Assembly (NCBI RefSeq): GCF_029961185.1
Contig: NZ_JASBQQ010000003.1
Span: 248,001-312,000 of the forward strand
Reading direction: 5' to 3'
Source: Albidovulum aestuarii
GTDB taxonomy: Bacteria; Pseudomonadota; Alphaproteobacteria; Rhodobacterales; Rhodobacteraceae
DNA length: 64,000 nt
Position 1 is the first letter of the stretch, and every line of letters begins with the position of its first letter. The notes below the pieces were generated by a model, which saw only the letters and a program-made list of their open reading frames with translations, did not search any database and had not been told where the DNA came from. Below, piece by piece: positions 28,649-37,624 of the stretch. Made by a program: the position numbers and the translations under genes.

Positions 28649-28707
28649 CCATTGGCTTCTTCTGTTCAGAAATACTCTCCGGGGGTCCGGGGGTGGAAAA
28701 CCCCCGG
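28649..28707 (-). repeat. Intercistronic hairpin plus AGTATTT motif
   Basis: On the minus strand, CCGGGGG-TTTTCCA-CCCCCGG is followed by CCCCCGGAGAGTATTTCTG and a TTCTG-AA-CAGAA dyad, between the FAD/GcvT gene and the MttB gene. From memory, similar CCCCGGAGTATTT blocks recur between genes in Rhodobacterales. Whether it terminates, pauses or stabilises mRNA is not clear. Confidence 0.5.
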
Positions 28708-28715
28708 CCGCTCAT

Positions 28716-31160
28716 TCACATCCGCACGCGTTCGGATTTCGGGTCGTACATCGGCGCCAGCGAGGCTTCCGCCTTTACCCGGCGGCCCGCCACCTCGACC
28801 TCATAGCTCGATGCCAGCACATCGGCTGCACTTTCGCCCTTGCACGGCACATAACCCATGCCGATGGCGGCCCCCAGATGATGGCCATAGGCACCCGACG
28901 AGAGGCAACTCACGATCTTGCCATCGCGGATCAGAGGTTCGTTGTGATAGACCATCACGCCGGGTTCGGTGAGCCGGAACTGCACCAGACGCTTTTCAAA
29001 CCCCGCCTCCTTCTTCCGCAGCACCGCGTCGCGGCCGATGAAATCGGGTTTCGCGGTCTTCACTGCAAAACCAAGCCCCGCCTCCAGAACATGATCCTCG
29101 CAGGTGATGTCATGGCCGAAATGGCGGAACGCCTTCTCGATCCGGCAGCTATCCATCATGTGCATGCCGCAGAGCTTCAGACCCATGCCTTGCCCCGCTT
29201 CCCAGAGCGTCTCGAACGCATGACCGCACATGTCGGCAGAGACATAGATCTCCCAACCCAGCTCGCCGACATAGGACACGCGATGTACGCGGGCGAGGCC
29301 CATGCCAAGCTCGATCTCCTGCGCCGTGCCGAAGGGGTTCACCTCGTTCGAGAAGTCGTTGGGGCTCACGGCCTGCATCAGTTTGCGGGCATTCGGGCCC
29401 ATCACCGCCAGCACGCCTTCGCCAGCCGTCACATCGGTCAGGACGACGCTGAACTCGCCGATATGTCGGCGCATCCAGGCTTGATCCTTGGGCCGGGTCA
29501 CGGCGGGAGTGACGACCAGATAGGCGGTTTCCGAAAGCCGCGTGACGGTCACGTCGGCCTCGATCCCGCCCGTCCTGTTCAAGAACTGGGTATAGACGAT
29601 CTTGCCGGGCGCCACCGACATATCGGCGCCCGAGATGTGGTTCAGATAGGCCTCGGCATCACGCCCCTCGACCCGGATCTTGCCGAAGGAGGACATGTCA
29701 TACATGCCGACATTGGTGCGCACGGCCTTGTGCTCGGCCGCCTGATTGCCGAACCAGTTCTGCGGGCCCCAGCTGTACTGGTATTCCCGCGCCTGGCCTT
29801 CCTCCGCGAACCAGTTCGCACGTTCCCAGCCGCCGATCTCGCCGAAGACCGCGCCATTCGCGTCCAGATGCGCATGGAAGGGCGTGCGCCGCACGCCGCG
29901 CGCGGTGGCTTTCTGGCGGTAGGGGTAGTGGTCGGCATAGAGCAGGCCGAGCGTTTCCTTGGACCGCTCGAAGAGGTAGTGCTTATTGCCCTGGAAGGGC
30001 TGGTTTCGGCTGACATCGACGTCACCGAGATCGAAGGGCTTCTCGCCCGTCTCCATCCATTGCGCGAGCGCCATGCCAGCGCCCCCGGCGGACTGGATGC
30101 CGATGGAGTTGAAACCCGCCGCGACCCAGAAATTGTCCACTTCCAGCGACAGGCCTAGGTTGTAGGCGTCATCCGGCGTGAAGCTTTCGGGCCCGTTGAA
30201 GAACGTATGGATGCCCGCTTCGGCGAGCATGGGTAGGCGGTTGCAGGCGCGTTCGAGGATCGGCTCAAAATGATCGAAATCCTCAGGCAGCTGGTCAAAG
30301 CAGAAATCTTCGGAAATGCCGTTCATACCCCAAGGCTTGGCATTGGGTTCAAACGCGCCGAGCAGATACTTGCCCGCATCTTCCTTATAATAGGCGCATT
30401 CATCCGGCACCCGCAGGACCGGCATCTGGGTCAGGCCGGGGATGGCCTCGGTCACGATGTAGAAATGCTCGCAGGCATGTAAGGGCACATTGACGCCCGC
30501 CATGCGGCCGACCTCATGGCCCCACATCCCGGCGCAGTTTACGATGTGATCGGCCTCGATCACGCCCTGTTCGCCGTTCTGTTCCCAGGACACCGACTTC
30601 GCCCGGCGGCCTTCGACCTTGATGCCGGTCACCTTTACACCCTCGGCCACCACGGCACCGCGCTGGCGGGCGCCCTTGGCGAGAGCGAGCGCGATGTTCG
30701 CCGGGTCGCCCTGACCGTCCGTGGGTAGCCAGACCCCGGCCTTCACGCCCTCGATGTTCAGATGCTGATAGCGGTCCTTGACCTCTTGCGGCGACAATTC
30801 CTCTACCGGAACGCCGAAGGCACGCGCCATGGAGGCACCGCGGAACAACTCCTCTTTCCGCGCGTCGGTCAGCGCCACGGAAATCGAACCAACCTGCTTG
30901 AAACCTGTCGCAAGCCCGGTCTCGGCCTCCAGTCCGCCGTAGAGATCGGCGGAATATTTCGCGAGCTTGGTCATGTTGGCCGAGGCGCGCAGCTGGCCGA
31001 TCAGCCCCGCCGCATGCCAGGTCGTGCCGCAGGTCAGTTGCTTGCGCTCCAGCAGCACGACATCCTTCCAGCCGAGCTTGGTCAGGTGATAGGTCACCGA
31101 ACAGCCGACGACACCGCCACCGATAATGACGACGCGGGCTTTTGAGGGAAGCTGGGACAT
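28716..31160 (-). CDS. FAD-dependent dehydrogenase with GcvT domain (dimethylglycine/sarcosine dehydrogenase-like), copy 1
   Basis: An 814-residue protein. The N-terminal DAO domain starts ARVVIIGGGVVG and has TWHAAG with H49, the position of covalent FAD attachment in dimethylglycine dehydrogenase. The C-terminal ~400 residues are a GcvT/aminomethyltransferase domain (ANWFAEEG, VGMYDMSSFGKIRVEGRDA, VSYVGELGWEIYV) that should pass the oxidised N-methyl carbon to tetrahydrofolate. The gene starts immediately after the stop of the MDR dehydrogenase with AGGAGAAG as ribosome site. It has exactly the same length as the paralogue at 32223-34667. Confidence 0.9.
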   Translation of the reverse strand: MSQLPSKARVVIIGGGVVGCSVTYHLTKLGWKDVVLLERKQLTCGTTWHAAGLIGQLRASANMTKLAKYSADLYGGLEAETGLATGFKQVGSISVALTDARKEELFRGASMARAFGVPVEELSPQEVKDRYQHLNIEGVKAGVWLPTDGQGDPANIALALAKGARQRGAVVAEGVKVTGIKVEGRRAKSVSWEQNGEQGVIEADHIVNCAGMWGHEVGRMAGVNVPLHACEHFYIVTEAIPGLTQMPVLRVPDECAYYKEDAGKYLLGAFEPNAKPWGMNGISEDFCFDQLPEDFDHFEPILERACNRLPMLAEAGIHTFFNGPESFTPDDAYNLGLSLEVDNFWVAAGFNSIGIQSAGGAGMALAQWMETGEKPFDLGDVDVSRNQPFQGNKHYLFERSKETLGLLYADHYPYRQKATARGVRRTPFHAHLDANGAVFGEIGGWERANWFAEEGQAREYQYSWGPQNWFGNQAAEHKAVRTNVGMYDMSSFGKIRVEGRDAEAYLNHISGADMSVAPGKIVYTQFLNRTGGIEADVTVTRLSETAYLVVTPAVTRPKDQAWMRRHIGEFSVVLTDVTAGEGVLAVMGPNARKLMQAVSPNDFSNEVNPFGTAQEIELGMGLARVHRVSYVGELGWEIYVSADMCGHAFETLWEAGQGMGLKLCGMHMMDSCRIEKAFRHFGHDITCEDHVLEAGLGFAVKTAKPDFIGRDAVLRKKEAGFEKRLVQFRLTEPGVMVYHNEPLIRDGKIVSCLSSGAYGHHLGAAIGMGYVPCKGESAADVLASSYEVEVAGRRVKAEASLAPMYDPKSERVRM

Positions 31161-32198
31161 TTAAGTCTTCTCCTGGGGAATGAGCACAAGTTTGCCGGGA
31201 TACTTGCCCGACTGAAGGTCTTCCTGCGCGGCCGCAATCTCGCGCAGCGGGTAGGTCTTCGAGACCAGCGGGCGGATCGCCCCGGAATTGATGATCGCGG
31301 CAAGACCCGCGAACGTGTCGCCGGACTGGTGCGAACAGCCAAAGATCGTCAGGTCATGCAGGTAGATCGTTCTCAGGTCCGCCTCGACCATCGGCCCCGC
31401 GATCGCGCCCGACGTGGCGTAGCGGCCGCCGGGGCGCAATGCGTCCAGCCGCTGCATCCAGCGCGAACCACCGACAATGTCGATCACCACGTCGAAGGAT
31501 GCTGCGTCAAGATCGGCTTCGCGGTCGATCACCGCGGCACCGGTGGCCCGCACATGGGCCGACTTGGCAGCAGAACATTGCGCCGTCACCTGTGCCCCGC
31601 GCAGCAGGGCCAGTTGCACGGCGGCAAAACCGACGCCGCCCGACGCCCCGGTGATCAGCACGCGGTCGCCCGAGGCGACCCCGGACCGGGACAAAAGGTT
31701 ATGCGCCGTGCCATAGGCGCAGGGCATCGCGCCAATTTCGGTATCCGACAGCGGCGAGGCCGTCACGTCATAGAGATGACGGGCCGGGATGCAGCAATAC
31801 TCGGCGAACGCGCCGTCGTATTCAGAGCCGATCGCCACGAAGCCCATCGGATTGTCCGGGGTCGGTTCGGCCTGGTTGACCGGGCAGATCACCCGCGCGC
31901 CAATCTCGAGACCTTCCACACCCTCGCCAAGCGCCACAACGCGACCGCAAAGGTCACCGCCTTGAATGCGGGGAAAGCGAAGCGCGCCGCCCCATCCGCC
32001 GCCCTCGGCGTCCTTGTTGCGAGCATACCAGCCGACGCGGGTATTGATGTCCGTCGGGTTCACGCCGGCGGCCAGAATCTTGACCAACACCTCGCCCTTG
32101 CCGGGGTGCGGCACCGGAATGCTGTCCGACCACGCAAGCATTTCCGGGCCGCCATGGCCGGTCAGCAGCACGCCGAACATCGTGGATGGGACAGACAT
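31161..32198 (-). CDS. MDR-family zinc-type alcohol dehydrogenase/quinone reductase
   Basis: A 345-residue medium-chain dehydrogenase. AAGVNPTDINTRVGWYA and GGDLCGRVVALGEGV form the catalytic domain, GASGGVGFAAVQLALLRGA the NAD(P)-binding site. The family's usual structural zinc cysteines are not seen, which favours the quinone-oxidoreductase side. It lies between the two FAD/GcvT paralogues in the operon. The start could also be seven codons later (MFGVLL). The substrate is unknown. Confidence 0.86.
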   Translation of the reverse strand: MSVPSTMFGVLLTGHGGPEMLAWSDSIPVPHPGKGEVLVKILAAGVNPTDINTRVGWYARNKDAEGGGWGGALRFPRIQGGDLCGRVVALGEGVEGLEIGARVICPVNQAEPTPDNPMGFVAIGSEYDGAFAEYCCIPARHLYDVTASPLSDTEIGAMPCAYGTAHNLLSRSGVASGDRVLITGASGGVGFAAVQLALLRGAQVTAQCSAAKSAHVRATGAAVIDREADLDAASFDVVIDIVGGSRWMQRLDALRPGGRYATSGAIAGPMVEADLRTIYLHDLTIFGCSHQSGDTFAGLAAIINSGAIRPLVSKTYPLREIAAAQEDLQSGKYPGKLVLIPQEKT

Positions 32199-32222
32199 TG
32201 CGCCTTCCTTCCGCAGGATGGT

Positions 32223-34667
32223 TCAGGCCCGGATCCGGGCGTTTTCGGGATCCCAGAGCGGCTGGTCGGGCTGCACCACCGCGCGGCAGCGTTCACCGTA
32301 GATCTCGACCTCCAGCTCGGTCCCCGGCACCGCCAGATCGGCCTGCACCATGCCGAGAGCGACCGAGGCGTTCACTCGGTAACCCCATGCGCCGGACGTG
32401 GTTTCGCCGACGACCTTGCCACCATGCCAGAGCGTCGACATGTAGGGCGCGTCGCAATCCTTGGCGTCGACGATGAGGGTGACAAAGCTCTTCTTCACGC
32501 CCCGCTGCTTTTCGGCCAGAAGGGCAGCCTTGCCGGTGAAGTCCTGCGGCTTGTCGAACTTGACGAAGCGCTCCAACCCGCCTTCCAGCAGCGAATAATC
32601 GGTCGAAAGGTCGCCCTTCCAGGCGCGGTAACCCTTTTCCAGGCGCAAGCTGTTCAGCGCCCACATGCCGAAAGGTTTCGCGCCGCCCGCCAGCACAGCG
32701 TCATAGATCGCGGGCATGTCGGCATTTTCGGTATGCACCTCCCAGCCGAGTTCGCCCGCGAAGGACACGCGGATCAGGAAGGCCTTCCGACCCGCGACGG
32801 TCGCGTGCTGATGGGTCAGCCAACCCAGAGAGAGGTCGGCATCCGAGATGCCCGCCAGCAGATCGCGGGATTTCGGTCCGGCGATGATCAGGCAGTCGCG
32901 TTCGGTCGTGGTTTCCCGCACCGTCACGCCTGCGGGCACGGAATTGCGGATCAACTCGCCGTCATGCCACTGCGCGGTGGCCGCCGTGATCAGGACAAAA
33001 CTGTTTTCCGCAAGCCGGATGCAGGAAAGCTCGGTCAGGATGCGGCCGCGCTTGTCGGCGACATAAATCAGGTTCATCCGCCCGACCTTGGGCAGGGCGC
33101 CGGTGCAGAAGCCGCGCAACCAGTCGTCGGCACCTTCGCCCTGCACCCAGAAGCGCGAGAAGCCCGGCAGGTTCAGCACGCCGACGCTGTCGCGCACCGC
33201 CTCGCATTCTTCCTTGATCCTTTGTTCCCACGGACCCGAGCGGCCCCAGGTATGCGTCGCCGCCTCAGAGGTGTCGTCGCCCGGCTGCGCGAACCAGTTG
33301 GCGCGTTCCCAGCCGTTATAGGCCCCCATCTGGCCGCCAAGCTCCTTGATCTTGTCATGGACCGGGGAAACCTTGCGGTCGGGTGCGGCGGGCCAGCGGT
33401 GCCAGGGGAAATGCATGGCATATTCGTTGCCGTACACTTCCTTGCCCTTTTCGATGCAATACTCGCGGTCGGTATAATCGGTGTAGCGGCGCGGATCGCA
33501 GGACCACATGTCCCATTCCGTGCAACCCTCGGTGATCCACTCGGCCAGCACCTTGCCCGCCCCGCCGCCCTGGGCGATGCCGAACGTGAAGACACAGGCT
33601 TCGAACGCGTTCGGCACGCCGGGCATTGGACCGATCAGCGGGTTGCCATCGGGAGCGTATGGGATGGGTCCGTTGATGATGCGGCTGATACCGGCCGTCC
33701 CGGCAAGCGGCACGCGTTCCATCGCATCCGCGACGATCTCCTCGATCCGTTCCAGATCGTCGGGGTAAAGCTGGAACGAGAAATCGTCCGGCATCGGGTC
33801 GGAGGGGTTCACCCAATGCGCCTTGCAGTTCGGCTCATAGGGGCCGATGTTGAAGCCGTTCTTTTCCTGCCGCAGATAATAGGACACGTCCACATCGCGC
33901 AAAAGCGGCAGCTTGTGGCCGACCTCCTTGGACCAGGCCTCGATTTCCGGCACCTGCTCGGTCAGCACATATTGATGGCTCATCACCATCATCGGCACGG
34001 TGCGCCCGCCATAGGGTTTGAACCACTCGCCGACCTTCTGGGCGTAATAGCCTGCGGCGTTGACCACGTATTCGCAGCGGATATCGCCCTTTTCGGTATG
34101 GACGATCCATTCGCCGTTCTCACGGGAAACGCCGGTCGCAGGCGTGAAGCGCAGGATCTTGGCGCCCATCTCGCGCGCGCCCTTGGCCAGCGCCTGCGTC
34201 AGCTGCGCCGGGTCGATATCGCCGTCGGCCGGGTCATAGAGCGCACCGGCCAGATCATGGGTTTCGATGAAGGGATACTTGCCCTTGATCTCGTCGACGC
34301 CCAGCACCTCGAGGTTCATGCCCTGATAAAGGCCCATGCCCTTGGCGCGCTGAAACTCCTGCATCCGTTCCTTCGAATGCGCGAGGCGGACCGAACCGGT
34401 GACATGGTAGTTCATCGGATAATCGACCTCTGCGCCGAGGCGCGCGTAAAGCTCGGTCGAGTAGCGCTGCATGTTCATGATCGACCATGAGGTCGAGAAG
34501 GTCGGGACGTTGCCCGCCGCGTGCCACGTGGATCCGGCGGTCAGCTCGTTCTTTTCAAGAAGAACGCAATCCGTCCATCCTGCCTTGGCCAGATGGTAAA
34601 GGGATGACACGCCCACGGCGCCGCCCCCGATGATTACCACACGCGCTGTCGAAGGAATCCCGGCCAT
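32223..34667 (-). CDS. FAD-dependent dehydrogenase with GcvT domain, copy 2
   Basis: An 814-residue paralogue of the gene at 28716-31160. ARVVIIGGGAVG, TWHAAG with H49, and a C-terminal GcvT domain (ANWFAQPGDD, VGVLNLPGFSRFWVQGEGA, VSFAGELGWEVHTENA) are all in register. The start at 34667 is decided by AGGGAGAGCGAG; the longer frame from 34751 crosses the LysR-type palindrome. It is the first gene of the eight-gene minus-strand operon. It likely demethylates an N-methyl amino acid with folate as acceptor; the two copies may act on successive methyl groups. Confidence 0.9.
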   Translation of the reverse strand: MAGIPSTARVVIIGGGAVGVSSLYHLAKAGWTDCVLLEKNELTAGSTWHAAGNVPTFSTSWSIMNMQRYSTELYARLGAEVDYPMNYHVTGSVRLAHSKERMQEFQRAKGMGLYQGMNLEVLGVDEIKGKYPFIETHDLAGALYDPADGDIDPAQLTQALAKGAREMGAKILRFTPATGVSRENGEWIVHTEKGDIRCEYVVNAAGYYAQKVGEWFKPYGGRTVPMMVMSHQYVLTEQVPEIEAWSKEVGHKLPLLRDVDVSYYLRQEKNGFNIGPYEPNCKAHWVNPSDPMPDDFSFQLYPDDLERIEEIVADAMERVPLAGTAGISRIINGPIPYAPDGNPLIGPMPGVPNAFEACVFTFGIAQGGGAGKVLAEWITEGCTEWDMWSCDPRRYTDYTDREYCIEKGKEVYGNEYAMHFPWHRWPAAPDRKVSPVHDKIKELGGQMGAYNGWERANWFAQPGDDTSEAATHTWGRSGPWEQRIKEECEAVRDSVGVLNLPGFSRFWVQGEGADDWLRGFCTGALPKVGRMNLIYVADKRGRILTELSCIRLAENSFVLITAATAQWHDGELIRNSVPAGVTVRETTTERDCLIIAGPKSRDLLAGISDADLSLGWLTHQHATVAGRKAFLIRVSFAGELGWEVHTENADMPAIYDAVLAGGAKPFGMWALNSLRLEKGYRAWKGDLSTDYSLLEGGLERFVKFDKPQDFTGKAALLAEKQRGVKKSFVTLIVDAKDCDAPYMSTLWHGGKVVGETTSGAWGYRVNASVALGMVQADLAVPGTELEVEIYGERCRAVVQPDQPLWDPENARIRA

Positions 34668-34772
34668 CTCGCTCTCCCTGAAATGTGACGGGAGTATCCT
34701 TTCGGGCGGGGATACTTTCAATTCGTGAGGTGGCGCGTTATTGATCGGCAATTCCGATTAGTGGAACGCTGA
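34668..34772. promoter_or_regulatory. Divergent promoter region with LysR-type box
   Basis: This 105-bp spacer separates the catabolic operon (minus) from the hydrolase-LysR pair (plus). At 34744-34758 lies ATCGG-CAATT-CCGAT, a perfect 5-5-5 inverted repeat containing T-N11-A, as expected for a LysR-family operator. It ends 14 bp before the hydrolase start codon. Confidence 0.6.
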
Positions 34773-35351
34773 ATGATTGCTGACCTCTTCGACCGAACCG
34801 ACAGCCTTTTGTGCGTCATCGACGTTCAGGATGTCTTCCTCGACAAGCTGGACGCCCGCGACGCCGAAACGCTGCTGGCCCGTATTGTCTGGCTGATCCG
34901 TGCATCCCGCGCATTGGGCGTGCCGGTCCTTGCTATGGCCGAGGATATCGGGCCAAACGGCCCGACGCATGATGCCATTCGCGACGTCCTGCCGGACGAG
35001 GCCGTCATATATGACAAACGGTTTTTCGGTCTGGCACGGCAGCAGGACATTCTCCAGGCGGTTCGGGCCACCGGCAAGGGCCAGGTGATTCTCTGTGGGC
35101 TTGAGACCGATGTCTGCGTGATGCAGTCGGCGCTCGGACTTCAGGCGGCCGGATACAAAGTGGCGGTGGCCGCTGATGCTTGCGGGTCGCCGGGACCTTG
35201 CCATGAGGCAGGACTCGCACGGATGCGAGGTACGGGGATTGTCGAGACCTCAGTCAAGGGCATCTTTTATGAATGGGTGCGCAACCTCGACACATTGGCG
35301 TTGGTGAAACCGCTGCTGGCGGCGGAACTGCCGGAAGGATTGACCCTCTGA
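34773..35351 (+). CDS. Isochorismatase-fold cysteine hydrolase
   Basis: A 192-residue cysteine hydrolase: VIDVQDVFL holds the catalytic Asp, YDKRFFG the lysine and GLETDVCVMQSA the nucleophile Cys. Relatives include N-carbamoylsarcosine amidase, nicotinamidase and isochorismatase, and the sequence alone does not separate them. The stop overlaps the LysR start (TGATG), so they are coupled. The position opposite a sarcosine-dehydrogenase-like operon makes an amide or carbamoyl substrate plausible. Confidence 0.85.
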   Translation: MIADLFDRTDSLLCVIDVQDVFLDKLDARDAETLLARIVWLIRASRALGVPVLAMAEDIGPNGPTHDAIRDVLPDEAVIYDKRFFGLARQQDILQAVRATGKGQVILCGLETDVCVMQSALGLQAAGYKVAVAADACGSPGPCHEAGLARMRGTGIVETSVKGIFYEWVRNLDTLALVKPLLAAELPEGLTL

Positions 35352-36232
35352 TGCAGATCGAACTGATTGAGACATTCCTCGACCTCTGCGACACACGCAG
35401 CTTCAACCGCACCGCCGATCGTCTGGGTGTCACGCAATCCACCGTGTCGGGCCGGGTAAAGGCGCTGGAAACCGCTTTGGGCCACCGGCTGTTCATCCGG
35501 TCGCGCGCGGGCACGGAACTGACGACCGAGGGGCTGCGCTTCGTGCCACATGCGCGGACGCTGCAGCATGACTGGACCGAGGCGCGCTACGCGATCCGCG
35601 ATCTCGGCAGCGGGGCGGTGACGGTCAGGGTGGGTATTCAGGCCGATCTTGTTGGCATTCATTTTTCGGAACTCATCCGCGATTTCCGGGCGATACTGCC
35701 CGAGGCCGCCTTCCTGTTCGAGGCCGACTATTCCGCGCAAATGAGTTCAGACCTTTCGACCGGGATCGAGGATATCGCGATCCTTTTTACCCCCCGTTTC
35801 CACCCTGATCTCTATTTCGAGACACTCGGCGAGATCCGCTATCTGATGGTCTCGACCGAAACCGACCGGATGTCGGAGGTCCGGCGCGAGACCTACATCA
35901 TGCCGCATTTTTCGGACGCTTTGCCGCGGATTCACGCGAACCTTTTGCCCGAGTTTTCCAAGACGAGCCTGTCCATCGGCCAGAACGCGGCGATGGTGTC
36001 GCTTCTGGAAACCATGGGTGGCACGGCTTACGTCCTGCGCGATTCCGCCGAAAAGCTGCAGCGTGCCGGGACGTGCCGTCTGGTCGCAGATGCGCCGCCG
36101 ATCCTGTTGCCGATCTACGCGGGTTTCCACATCCGCAACCGCCACCGGCCCCTGCACCGGCGTCTGTTACAGATCCTGCGGACACATTTTGGACCGGTAG
36201 AGCGTCAAACCGCCCGCCGACGGGTCGGTTAG
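35351..36232 (+). CDS. LysR-family transcriptional regulator
   Basis: A 293-residue regulator with an N-terminal winged HTH (TFLDLCDTRSFNRTADRLGV, then TQSTVSGRVKALE) and a periplasmic-binding-like effector domain (GAVTVRVGIQADLVG onward). The start is the ATG overlapping the hydrolase stop. Position and the palindrome in the divergent spacer suggest that it controls the minus-strand N-methyl-compound operon. Confidence 0.9.
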   Translation: MQIELIETFLDLCDTRSFNRTADRLGVTQSTVSGRVKALETALGHRLFIRSRAGTELTTEGLRFVPHARTLQHDWTEARYAIRDLGSGAVTVRVGIQADLVGIHFSELIRDFRAILPEAAFLFEADYSAQMSSDLSTGIEDIAILFTPRFHPDLYFETLGEIRYLMVSTETDRMSEVRRETYIMPHFSDALPRIHANLLPEFSKTSLSIGQNAAMVSLLETMGGTAYVLRDSAEKLQRAGTCRLVADAPPILLPIYAGFHIRNRHRPLHRRLLQILRTHFGPVERQTARRRVG

Positions 36233-36238
36233 GGTCGG

Positions 36239-36895
36239 TCAGAACCCCGGCAGCGGCAGCGTTTCGTCCAGCAGATAGACGACGACGGGCACCGGAGCGA
36301 CGGCGAGGGCCACCGTTGTGAAGGTGGCGAGCGTTGAAAACAGCCGGCTCATACCTGCCAGAAGCAGGATGCCACCGCCGCCTCCCAGCACGGAATTGCC
36401 TGGCAGGTTGATGAGGAGTGCGAGCAGAACGTATCGTTGCGACCGGACGAGTGGCGAGAGCCAGCGGGGCAGGCGGTCGCGCAATGCCGCCAGCCGTTCG
36501 TCCCGGTCAAGGGGTTCCAGCGCCGCGACCAGACTTGCCGCGCGGGCAAGCCGCAGATCCTCCAGTGTCCTCCGCAGCACCGGGTAGGGCAGAAACGCGC
36601 CCGCTGCGAAAGCCAGCATCAGGCCCAAGAGCGTCGCCGCCCAGATGAAGGGCGCGATCACCGCGCCCTCGACCATCAGCAACGTCAGGCCCAGTTCCAC
36701 GCCCGGTACGAAAGGGATCGCGATCAACAGCGCATAGGCCAGTAGAAGCGCGGCAAGGAATCCGATCCCCGCCATTGGGTTCGCTTTCAATGCCATGCCC
36801 TTGGTCATGGTCCAGCCGATCAGCCAATGTGCCAGCCAGACGAGCAGTGCCAGAAGCGCAAGGCGAATGACGATCCGGGCAAGGCGACCCCTCAC
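36239..36895 (-). CDS. Polytopic membrane protein, VTT/TVP38-like
   Basis: A 218-residue membrane protein with five or six hydrophobic segments and a central cytoplasmic basic stretch. The start is a GTG with AAGGGAAG upstream. NLPGNSVLGGGGGILLLAG is a striking conserved-looking Gly-rich loop. It faintly resembles SNARE-associated (VTT) proteins, but I cannot assign it firmly. It follows the ABC-transporter ATPase by 90 bp on the same strand and probably belongs to that cluster. Confidence 0.65.
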   Translation of the reverse strand: MRGRLARIVIRLALLALLVWLAHWLIGWTMTKGMALKANPMAGIGFLAALLLAYALLIAIPFVPGVELGLTLLMVEGAVIAPFIWAATLLGLMLAFAAGAFLPYPVLRRTLEDLRLARAASLVAALEPLDRDERLAALRDRLPRWLSPLVRSQRYVLLALLINLPGNSVLGGGGGILLLAGMSRLFSTLATFTTVALAVAPVPVVVYLLDETLPLPGF

Positions 36896-36985
36896 GGCCG
36901 CTTCCCTTCGCGTTCCGCCGGTTTCCAGCCGACATTCATGGCCGTTGCCCCCGTTCCCTTCAACGAAAGGATACGCTTTCTCCGC

Positions 36986-37624
36986 TTATCCGCCCAGCGG
37001 AATGACCGGCCCGCCCGCCGCCGCCGCATCGGCCTCGTCATGTGTTACCATCAGAACCGGGATGTCGCGGTCGCGGATATGGTCGAAGACGAAGCGCCTG
37101 AGATCGCCGCGCAGGTCGGGGTCGAGCTTGGAGAACGGCTCATCGAGAAGCAGCGCGCAAGGCTCCGCAAGCAACGTCCGCATCAAGGCGACGCGGGCGC
37201 GTTGGCCGCCGGATAGGGTTGCCGGATCACGTTCGGCGAATCCGGCGAGGCCGGCTTGTTTCAGTGCCACCTCGATGGCATCCCGGCGCGCGACGCGGCC
37301 CCGGACATGTGAGGCAAGGCCGAAGGCGAGGTTGTCGCCGACCGACAGATGCGGGAAAAGCGCTGCATCCTGAAACATAATGCCGATCCGACGCACCTCG
37401 GCGGGCAGGCGGGTGACGTCACGCCCGTCGAGGATAACAGAGCCTGAGGCCGTAAACCCCCGCGCCAGATGCCCGCCGATGAAATCCATCAGGGTCGACT
37501 TGCCGATGCCGGAGGGGCCGACGATCGTCGTGACCGTGCTGCGCGGCACAGTGAGCGTCAGGGGAGCGAACAGCGGCGCATCCGCGGCGCGGATTGTCAC
37601 AGAGTGTAAATCCAGCCCCCTCAT
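36986..37624 (-). CDS. ABC transporter ATP-binding protein (YnjD-like)
   Basis: A 212-residue ATPase: Walker A GPSGIGKS, Q-loop FQDAALFPHLSV, signature LSGGQRARVALMRTLL, Walker B CALLLDEPFSKLD and H-loop VTHDE. The ATG overlaps the permease stop by four bases. With the permease and binding protein it forms an importer like E. coli YnjBCD. Neither the sequence nor the family reveals the substrate with certainty. Confidence 0.9.
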   Translation of the reverse strand: MRGLDLHSVTIRAADAPLFAPLTLTVPRSTVTTIVGPSGIGKSTLMDFIGGHLARGFTASGSVILDGRDVTRLPAEVRRIGIMFQDAALFPHLSVGDNLAFGLASHVRGRVARRDAIEVALKQAGLAGFAERDPATLSGGQRARVALMRTLLAEPCALLLDEPFSKLDPDLRGDLRRFVFDHIRDRDIPVLMVTHDEADAAAAGGPVIPLGG

